Of a stretch of 58,012 nucleotides of DNA, positions 52,573 through 58,012 are shown in pieces. The position numbers were made by a program, and so were the translations under genes. Origin of the DNA: Spirochaetota bacterium. Its GTDB lineage: Bacteria; Spirochaetota; Spirochaetia; DTKZ01. The stretch's first letter is position 1; the number at the start of each line of letters is the position of its first letter. Where the stretch lies: NCBI GenBank assembly GCA_026418195.1, contig JAOABU010000125.1, positions 1-58,012 on the forward strand, given 5' to 3'. The notes below the pieces were generated by a model. That model searched no databases. It had not been told where the DNA came from and saw only the letters and a list, made by a program, of their open reading frames with translations.

Positions 52573-54444
52573 ATGCAACTCAGAGAAAGCACCATTATAA
52601 AAACTTCCGTCACGTTCTTCTCTGCCGTATTTGCTCTGATTTACTTCTATACATCGGGCTTTGGCATTTTTTCCTCTGAATCCCACCGGGGATTGTATTT
52701 ACTGTTCACTTACATCCTATGCCTGCTGCTGTATCCTGCGTCCAAGAAACATCCAGAGAACCGCTTTCTCTATCTGTTCGATGCCATTCTGTTGATCCTT
52801 TCGGTAGCCTCGATCAGTTACTGGATGGTGGAGTATCCCATTTACGCAGCGAAGCGAGTAGGACTCCCGAATCGCTGGGATATGATCTTTGGTGTTTCGA
52901 TGATTCTTGTTTCCCTTGAAATCACTCGAAGGGCCATGGGGAACACCCTCTTTATCTTGGGAGCGGTGATGATGTTTCAAACTGCCTTAGGCCCCTACCT
53001 GCCTGGAATCTTCACCCATAAGGGGATCAGCATCTACAGAATCATCGAATTCAACTACTACATTGATGGAATTTTCGGCACCATCGTATCCACCTACGCT
53101 ACGTACGTGATGCCTTTCCTGATTTTTGGAGCCTTCCTCCAGAGATCGGGAGGAGGGGATTTCTTCATTGATCTCGCACGCGGATTGGCTGGTCACGTTC
53201 CAGGTGGACCTGCGTTGATTGCCGTGATCGGGAGCGCCATCTTTGGAAGTATTTCTGGCAGTCCGGTGGCGAACGTGGTAGCTACCGGCACATTTACTAT
53301 TCCGATGATGAAACGGGTAGGATATAGCCCGGAGTTCGCCGGTGCGGTGGAAGCAGCGGCGTCTACGGGGGGGAGTTTCCTACCCCCCATTATGGGAGCC
53401 GCAGCGTTCCTTCTAGCGACACTGACCGAAACCCCTTATAGCCAAATCGCTCTCATGGCGCTCTTGCCCGCCCTTCTCTACTATCTATCCATTGGGTTCA
53501 TGGTGTATTTCCGGGCCCGTAGGCGGGATCTCCGAGGCTTAGATCGAAGCGAACTGCCGAACATTAAGGACGTGCTCCGGCAAGGCTGGTACTTTGCCTT
53601 CACCATCCTGGTAGTGGCGGTGCTGATCATCAGAGGGTATTCCCCTCCGGTAGTTGCCTTCGGCGGAACGGTGTTCGTGATCCTTGCAGGGATGGTGCGA
53701 AAGGAGAATCGGTTCACCCTGAAGCGATTCATCGAGACTCTGGATTCGGCAGGAAGAAGTTCCCTTGTGATCGGATCTTCCGCGGGTACATTGGGGTTGA
53801 TCATGGGGGGAATGACCCTATCCGGTCTGGGGTTGAAGTTCTCTTCCCTCCTTCTATCCTTCTCTGGTCACAACCTTTTCTTAATGATCCTGATGGTGAT
53901 CCTCATCGCAACGATCATCGGGATGGGGCTTACTATTACCGCCTCCTACATTATCCTGGCGATCCTTGCAGCTCCTTCGCTGATCCAGATGGGGGTTCCA
54001 GCTGTGCAAGCTCATCTACTCTGTTTCTGGCTCTCCATGACTTCAAACCTCACCCCACCTGTTTGCGTGGCAGCTTTTGCCGCATCCAGCATAGCAGGGG
54101 GAAACCCAATGCGCACCGGACTCCATGCGTTCGTATTGGGGATTTTCATGTACCTCATGCCCTTCGCGTTTGTGTATGTGCCACAGATCCTAATCGTTGG
54201 GCACGGGGTGGGAGCGATCGCAGAGATTGTGTTGAGTTATTCCTTTGCAACCGTCGCTCTTGCGGCAGCGGTACAGGGATGGCTTCTTCGCCCACTTTCA
54301 ATCTTAGAACGGGGGATCTGTCTGATTGCCTGCATTCTACTGGCAACTCCAGAGGTCTTAACGGATGGGATCGGATTCTTACTGCTAGCGGCAGTGTTTG
54401 TGTGGAATTACCATAAACAGAAAACTAGTGCGCCTGGAAGGTAG
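52573..54444 (+). CDS. TRAP transporter fused permease (DctQM type)
   Basis: Membrane protein of 623 residues with about 16 hydrophobic segments. The small-subunit part (1-160) is followed by the large DctM-like part with GSAIFGSISGSPVANVVATGTFTIP, GGSFLPPIMGAAAF and STSNLTPP-like MTSNLTPPVCVAAFAA. Fused permeases of this type pair with TAXI binding proteins, as here. Uptake is driven by an ion gradient. A GGGAG site precedes ATG 52573. Confidence 0.94.
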   Translation: MQLRESTIIKTSVTFFSAVFALIYFYTSGFGIFSSESHRGLYLLFTYILCLLLYPASKKHPENRFLYLFDAILLILSVASISYWMVEYPIYAAKRVGLPNRWDMIFGVSMILVSLEITRRAMGNTLFILGAVMMFQTALGPYLPGIFTHKGISIYRIIEFNYYIDGIFGTIVSTYATYVMPFLIFGAFLQRSGGGDFFIDLARGLAGHVPGGPALIAVIGSAIFGSISGSPVANVVATGTFTIPMMKRVGYSPEFAGAVEAAASTGGSFLPPIMGAAAFLLATLTETPYSQIALMALLPALLYYLSIGFMVYFRARRRDLRGLDRSELPNIKDVLRQGWYFAFTILVVAVLIIRGYSPPVVAFGGTVFVILAGMVRKENRFTLKRFIETLDSAGRSSLVIGSSAGTLGLIMGGMTLSGLGLKFSSLLLSFSGHNLFLMILMVILIATIIGMGLTITASYIILAILAAPSLIQMGVPAVQAHLLCFWLSMTSNLTPPVCVAAFAASSIAGGNPMRTGLHAFVLGIFMYLMPFAFVYVPQILIVGHGVGAIAEIVLSYSFATVALAAAVQGWLLRPLSILERGICLIACILLATPEVLTDGIGFLLLAAVFVWNYHKQKTSAPGR

Positions 54445-54479
54445 GCGTACATCATTCCTATCACTAGGGAGAAAGTTCC

Positions 54480-54818
54480 ATGAAGTTAATCGACGTGAAG
54501 GCTTTATCCGCAAAAAAAGTGGAGAATCGGCAGGGATTGTTTCAGAAGGACATCGTAGGAGCGCTCGAAGGAGCGAAGCAGTTTACCTTTCACCTCTCCA
54601 TCATGGAAAAGGGAGGGCATGGACAACTCCATACCCATCCCCATTCGGAACACTTACTGGTGGTGAGACAAGGTGAGCTGATGGTGCGGAACTCGAAAGA
54701 ATCTCACCGAGTCCCTGTAGATTCAGCCATCCTGATCTATCCAGGAGAAGAGCACGAAATCATCAATTCGTACGATGGTACCTCAGAATATTGGGTGATC
54801 TACAGCCCACCCCGATAG
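54480..54818 (+). CDS. Cupin-domain protein
   Basis: Single small cupin of 112 residues. Metal ligands fit the first cupin motif, His in LHTHPHSEHLLVV and Glu/His nearby, and the second motif in YPGEEHEIINSY. AGGGAGA precedes the ATG, 35 bases after the permease gene, so it is likely cotranscribed. It may be an isomerase, a dioxygenase or a binding protein for the substrate of the transporter; no choice can be made. Confidence 0.85.
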   Translation: MKLIDVKALSAKKVENRQGLFQKDIVGALEGAKQFTFHLSIMEKGGHGQLHTHPHSEHLLVVRQGELMVRNSKESHRVPVDSAILIYPGEEHEIINSYDGTSEYWVIYSPPR

Positions 54819-54835
54819 ACTTTTAAGGAAGCCCC

Positions 54836-55810
54836 TCAGTTCACCACGTTCTGAGGTTTACCCTCGAGAAAGGCTTTTAGGTTTTCAGCAGCAGTGTGCA
54901 TCAGACGTTTTCGAGCCTCGAGGGTCGCCCATGCGATGTGAGGGGTGATAATACAGTTCTTTGCCTTCAGGAGAGGATTGTCCGCTTTTGGGGGTTCGGT
55001 GAAACCCACTACATCAAGAGCAGCGCCTGCAATCACGCCCTTATTGAGCGCATCGGCGAGATCCTCGTCCACCACTAAACCGCCTCGGGCCACGTTGATG
55101 AGGAAAGCGGTCTTTTTCATCAGTTTCAGGGAGTTCTTGTTGATCATGCCGGTATTCTCAGGGAAGAGGGGGCAGTGGAGGGTTACCACGTCGGAGCGCT
55201 TCAACAGTTCTTCCACCTCGACCCACTCGAAGGGATAGGAGGGAGGGTTCTGTTTATAGGTATCGTAGGCTAGAATTTTCATTCCGAAGGCTCGACCGAT
55301 TTCGCCCACTCGTCGACCTATTCTGCCGAATCCGATAATTCCCAGAGTCCTATCGTACAGTTCGATCAAGGGGTAGTCCCAGAAGCAGAAGTCCGGCTGA
55401 TTGGACCACTTTCCTTCCTTCACCACTCTGTCATGATGTCCTACATGGTGGCAGAGTTCCAGAAGGAGCGCGAAGGTGAATTGAGCCACGTTCACCGTGC
55501 CATATTCAGGAATGTTTGTGACCGGGATCCCTTTTTGCCGGGCGTACTTGAAGTCCACCACATTGTATCCCGTAGCAATCACTCCGATGTACTTTAAGCG
55601 AGGCAGTTGATCGATGGTTTCTTTGGTGATGGGAGTTTTGTTGGTAATGAGGACGTCCGCATCCTTGCTTCGCGGAACAATATCCGCTGGATTGATGGTG
55701 CGATCATACACGGTGAGATTCCCCAGGGCTTCGAACTCTGTCCAGGGGTTATCACCTGGGTTTAGGGTATACCCATCCAGCACGACGATGTTGATGTCTT
55801 TCTTCGCCAT
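54836..55810 (-). CDS. D-2-hydroxyacid dehydrogenase
   Basis: NAD-dependent dehydrogenase of 324 residues, resembling glycerate dehydrogenase/hydroxypyruvate reductase. The cofactor motif GFGRIGRR is near residue 150. The catalytic Arg is in NVARGG, the Glu lies in the FTEPP region and the His in TPHIAW. ATG 55810 has AAGGAG upstream; a GTG two codons earlier is less likely. It converges with the cupin gene, 17 bases apart. Confidence 0.92.
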   Translation of the reverse strand: MAKKDINIVVLDGYTLNPGDNPWTEFEALGNLTVYDRTINPADIVPRSKDADVLITNKTPITKETIDQLPRLKYIGVIATGYNVVDFKYARQKGIPVTNIPEYGTVNVAQFTFALLLELCHHVGHHDRVVKEGKWSNQPDFCFWDYPLIELYDRTLGIIGFGRIGRRVGEIGRAFGMKILAYDTYKQNPPSYPFEWVEVEELLKRSDVVTLHCPLFPENTGMINKNSLKLMKKTAFLINVARGGLVVDEDLADALNKGVIAGAALDVVGFTEPPKADNPLLKAKNCIITPHIAWATLEARKRLMHTAAENLKAFLEGKPQNVVN

Positions 55811-55859
55811 GGCCACTCCTTAACTTGTGTAGGTTGGTTTGTATTCAGAATACGACAGA

Positions 55860-55888
55860 TATATAACCGATTTCCAGGGATCTGTCCA
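55860..55888 (-). promoter_or_regulatory. Promoter of the 2-hydroxyacid dehydrogenase gene
   Basis: On the minus strand, TGGACA (55888-55883), 17 bases and TATATA (55865-55860). The leader before ATG 55810 is about 42 bases with a good ribosome site. Confidence 0.5.
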
Positions 55889-55956
55889 GAGCAAGTGGAT
55901 GCGCACTCCCAAGATAACGCTGACATGCCCTTAGAAGGTGGCCGATTTCAGGCTGT

Positions 55957-55971
55957 GCGCTCGTGGAGCGC
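55957..55971. repeat. Small perfect hairpin in the decayed zone
   Basis: GCGCTC-GTG-GAGCGC at 55957-55971, followed at 55977-55987 by the palindrome ATGGT-C-ACCAT. There is no T tract directly after. Between 55889 and 55990 I see no gene. Confidence 0.4.
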
Positions 55972-55990
55972 CTAGTATGGTCACCATATT

Positions 55991-56242
55991 TTAATTAGTA
56001 GTTCCATTAGAATCTGTACGAAAGACTAGGGTTCCATCTTTTTTAAAAAATACAGTCTGCTCCCTCCCTACAGAGACAGCCGCTCCATCCGTAGCGATCC
56101 GAATCAGCTCGTACCGTCTGTGGTAGTTCCATCCCCTATCTGCCCAAAATTACTCTAAAAACGGCGTTTCGGTTGCGACCCATTCACAACTTACTAGTCC
56201 AAGGGTACCTAGAATGAGCACTAGAAGTGGGATTATCTTTAT
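55991..56242 (-). pseudogene. Decayed small lipoprotein gene
   Basis: Read on the minus strand from 56242, the frame gives a typical lipoprotein signal (KIIPLLVLILGTLGLVSC) followed by EWVATETPFLE and then TAA at 56152-56150. The same frame continues sensibly (WNYHRRYELIRIATDGAAVS, VFFKKDGTLVFRTDSNGTTN) to a final TAA at 55993-55991. The first codon is ATA where ATG is expected, and no ribosome site is seen. A lost start and an internal stop make it a pseudogene of about 83 codons. Confidence 0.6.
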
Positions 56243-56466
56243 TGATTTGAAGCTGTCTGAGCGCTGAGTTTTCGAATATTCTGATCAAGGATCTTTAGAT
56301 CGTTCTTTAATGGTTCTGAATTTGGCCTTGTTAAGAAAAAATAAGTCCCCACAGAAAGGTGTAGGCCTGAATCTAACACGATGCCTCCCATTAAAGTCGT
56401 GTTATCCATCGCTCCTTTTCTGTATTTTTGGGCTTGCTCTGGGGTATTGGCACTGATGGCTACCAT
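56239..56466 (-). CDS. Small hypothetical, possibly a broken gene
   Basis: Frame of 75 codons from ATG 56466 (VAISANTPEQAQKYRKGAMD and GGIVLDSGLHLSVGTYFFLT). The same frame is open upstream of the ATG to about 56540 and reads smoothly (KDKEKFLSRDIRKREK), so the ATG may be internal and the true start lost. No strong ribosome site is seen. It abuts the decayed lipoprotein gene. No family is recognised. Confidence 0.35.
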   Translation of the reverse strand: MVAISANTPEQAQKYRKGAMDNTTLMGGIVLDSGLHLSVGTYFFLTRPNSEPLKNDLKILDQNIRKLSAQTASNQ

Positions 56467-56641
56467 TTTTTCTCTTTTGCGGATGTCCCTCGAAAGAAAC
56501 TTTTCTTTGTCCTTTTTTATTTTGATCCTGCAACGCTTATTTTAGACCTCTCAAATAATCTACGGTACTTCTGGTTTCTCCTGTGTCCCGTCTCCACTAA
56601 GGTGAAGGAAGAGTAGGTCAGTTACTCTCCTTTATGATTCA

Positions 56642-56679
56642 GATCGATCACAGTATTGTAATACTATGAGTTGATCGAT
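56642..56679. promoter_or_regulatory. Probable operator of the vapBC remnant
   Basis: A perfect palindrome AGTATT-GT-AATACT (56652-56665) is flanked by two GATCGAT copies (56642-56648, 56673-56679). It lies just before the antitoxin frame, where toxin-antitoxin complexes usually bind. Confidence 0.45.
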
Positions 56680-56689
56680 AAAGCAAGGA

Positions 56690-56874
56690 TTGGATACGGT
56701 GACCCTGTCTCCAAAGTATCAGGTGGTCATACCAAAAGGCATTAGGGAGACCTTACGTTTGCGTCCGGGGCAGAAGGTAGAATAGAAATGATCCCCGAAC
56801 CGGATCTCTCTACCATGCAAGGATTCCTGAAAGGTATTCGCATGGATATCCAGCGTGAAGAAGATCGGGTATGA
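56690..56874 (+). pseudogene. VapB-like (AbrB-fold) antitoxin, frameshifted
   Basis: From TTG 56690 or GTG 56699 (AAGGA upstream) the frame gives VTLSPKYQVVIPKGIRETLR, then LRLRPGQKVE, a standard AbrB/SpoVT-fold DNA-binding domain, and stops at TAG 56783. Moving one base, from 56782, the text resumes as IEMIPEPDLSTMQGFLKGI, then ending in QREEDRV with TGA at 56872-56874 overlapping the toxin ATG. A single-base change has therefore separated the DNA-binding part from the toxin-binding tail. Confidence 0.7.
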
Positions 56875-57242
56875 ATATCGTGGACTCTTCGGGGTGGTTA
56901 GAATATTTTGCCGATGGGAGGAACGCGGAACACTACGCGCCTGTCCTTCGAGATACAGGTTCTTTAGTTGTGCCGGTTATTACGATTTATTAGGTGTTCA
57001 AGGTTGTGCTCAGGGAAGCGGGAAAAAATAAAGCGTTTCAGGTCGTTGCTGCTATGCAGAAGGGAAAAGTAGTCAAACTAACTGCAAATATCGCGATACA
57101 CGCCGCTCAGTTGAGCCTTGAGAAAAGCCTTCCTATGGCAGATAGTATTATTCTGGCTACCGCGGAAACGTACCGGTGCGTTATCTGGACCCAAGATACG
57201 CATTTTCAGAACATGGAAGGAGTGAAGTACTTCCCTAAATGA
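56871..57242 (+). pseudogene. VapC PIN-domain toxin with internal stop
   Basis: Frame from ATG 56871 begins NIVDSSGWLEYFADG, with the first PIN aspartate at residue 5. It is broken by TAG at 56991-56993 (codon 41), then continues in the same frame as VFKVVLREAGKNKAF, MADSIILATAETY and WTQDTHF to TGA 57240-57242. The stop sits where PIN domains carry their conserved active-site glutamate (TIY-stop-VFK). With the frameshifted antitoxin, the module appears dead. Confidence 0.75.
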
Positions 57243-57306
57243 GAGTTTTACTAAACACAAGAGGAACCCACGCTGGCTGTAGCCCTGTGCGTGAGTAGAA
57301 GCTTCC

Positions 57307-57759
57307 CTACAGCGCTTGCAGAATTTCCTCTGCGTGCCCTTCAGGCTTCACCTTGGGGAACACATGAGTGACGCGGTCCTGCTCGTCCAGGATAAAGGTG
57401 GAACGGATGATTCCGAAAAACGATTTTCCGTACATCTTTTTTTCGCCGACGGCGCCGAACTCTTTGATCACCTTCATATCTGGGTCTGACAGGAGTATGA
57501 AGGGAAGCTGGTACTTGTCCCGGAACTTGGCGTGCTTTTCCACAGGGTCCGCGCTTATACCGATCACTATCGCGCCCCTTTTTGCAATCTGCGCATACAC
57601 GTCTCGGAACCCACAGGCTTCCTTGGTGCACCCGGGCGTGTCGTCTTTGGGGTAGAAGTAGATTACCTTTTTCTTTCCCGCGAAATGAGACAGTTTTACT
57701 TCTTTTCCGTCTGCGTCCTGTAACGAGAAATCTTTTACCTGCTCACCTACCTGTTTCAT
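57307..57759 (-). CDS. bcp: Peroxiredoxin, BCP type
   Basis: Thiol peroxidase of 150 residues. The peroxidatic cysteine is in [16 protein letters not shown], with a second cysteine four to five residues later as in BCP proteins. [16 protein letters not shown]-like and [14 protein letters not shown] follow. It reduces peroxides with thioredoxin. ATG 57759 ([11 protein letters not shown]) has AAGGAGATGG upstream. A longer frame to 57843 lacks support. Confidence 0.95.
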   Translation of the reverse strand: MKQVGEQVKDFSLQDADGKEVKLSHFAGKKKVIYFYPKDDTPGCTKEACGFRDVYAQIAKRGAIVIGISADPVEKHAKFRDKYQLPFILLSDPDMKVIKEFGAVGEKKMYGKSFFGIIRSTFILDEQDRVTHVFPKVKPEGHAEEILQAL

Positions 57760-57858
57760 GTATCCATCTCCTTGGGGAAAAGGTAGTGATTTTTTAGCTA
57801 GTGGGCAAACGGAACGAAGTTCCCGTTTCGCCGTGAAGAGCATCTCCCTCCCATCCTC

Positions 57859-57984
57859 CTAGTCCTTTGCCATGCCTACCACATAGGACACTTGTTTCGT
57901 CAACCACAGGGGGATGCTTATCGTGCCCCCGGTCCCGCTATACAGAAATGCCGTTCCATAATGCGGCGTTGCTTCCCATCTGCC
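57859..57984 (-). pseudogene. C-terminal fragment of an unknown protein at the right edge
   Basis: A 41-codon open stretch on the minus strand ends at TAG 57861-57859 and is closed upstream by TAG at 57987-57985. It has protein-like text (TPHYGTAFLYSGTGGTISIP, LWLTKQVSYVVGMAKD) but no start codon near its beginning. It may be the end of a gene broken by a frameshift, whose upstream part lies beyond the window. No family is recognised. Confidence 0.3.
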
Positions 57985-58012
57985 CTATGACACTTGACAT
58001 ACCGTACTAGCA

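Noticed and set aside
56991-56993. Recoding of the TAG in vapC (readthrough, selenocysteine or pyrrolysine)
   Set aside because: The partner antitoxin is also broken, no stem-loop of the needed kind is seen, and the residue lost is a glutamate, so mutation is simpler.
57760-57843. N-terminal extension of the peroxiredoxin
   Set aside because: The extra 28 residues are not part of the family, and a strong ribosome site lies right before ATG 57759.
1-58012. tRNA or rRNA genes
   Set aside because: No cloverleaf with a GTTCGA-type arm plus acceptor stem, and no rRNA segment, was recognised by eye; a covariance search was not possible.

Overview
The window looks like a stretch of chromosome from an anaerobic, amino-acid-fermenting bacterium, most likely a spirochaete. 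This is inferred from the gene set: a CarD regulator leading an ispDF-nth operon, DUF4416 and DUF4230 proteins, many loosely defined lipoproteins, a TAXI-type TRAP transporter whose binding protein has a spirochaete-like 'ASGQKEG' signal-peptide end, and a complete methylaspartate operon. No rRNA, tRNA, prophage or CRISPR array was recognised. Base composition is near half G+C except for a G-rich segment at 20180-21690.

Layout. (1) 1-1156: an exported propeller-like lipoprotein running off the left edge. (2) 1260-12912: one plus-strand operon for glutamate fermentation. It holds a GntR regulator with a palindromic operator, glutamate mutase (glmS, glmL, glmE), methylaspartate ammonia-lyase, three accessory genes of unknown role (AtuA-like, DUF4387, P-loop), a one-chain class I fumarase/mesaconase, and a gene fusing a PTS EIIA domain to a diadenylate cyclase (c-di-AMP synthase) domain. 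Citramalate lyase is absent from the window. (3) 12899-18175, minus: PTS EIIA plus a Gld-like ABC exporter (ATPase, permease, GldG-like, DUF4340). (4) 18252-23356, plus: a large exported WD40-caspase protein, a small secreted protein and a zinc alcohol dehydrogenase. (5) 23482-26041, minus: carD-ispDF-nth. (6) 26131-30545: a TVP38 membrane protein, a translationally coupled HPt / response regulator / solute-binding lipoprotein operon, and a transglycosylase lipoprotein. (7) 30632-39046: a fused DAHP synthase-prephenate dehydratase, spirochaete-type hypothetical genes, an M24 peptidase and leuS. (8) 39047-39889: an 843-base gap holding a probable transposase remnant and a structured element whose two main hairpins each display a full Shine-Dalgarno sequence in a 14-nt loop. 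(9) 39890-55810: housekeeping and metabolism, namely M29 aminopeptidase, thioredoxin, two DUF4230 genes, htpG, aroA, avtA, a PTS EIIA, a TRAP-TAXI operon with a cupin, and a 2-hydroxyacid dehydrogenase. (10) 55811-58012: a decayed zone with a broken lipoprotein gene, a broken VapBC toxin-antitoxin pair and a small right-edge fragment, with one intact peroxiredoxin gene.

How the genes work together. The main operon carries glutamate through 3-methylaspartate and mesaconate to citramalate. Its last gene suggests that c-di-AMP synthesis is tied to this pathway and to a regulatory (nitrogen-type) PTS. Three EIIA domains occur in the window with no sugar permease.

A recurring feature is a promoter -10 box lying 6-10 bases before an ATG that has no ribosome binding site (carD, leuS, the M29 gene, aroA, the second EIIA gene, the caspase gene and others). 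This points to frequent leaderless transcripts. The two most unusual items are the SD-loop hairpin element at 39592-39694 and the EIIA-diadenylate cyclase fusion at 11572-12912.
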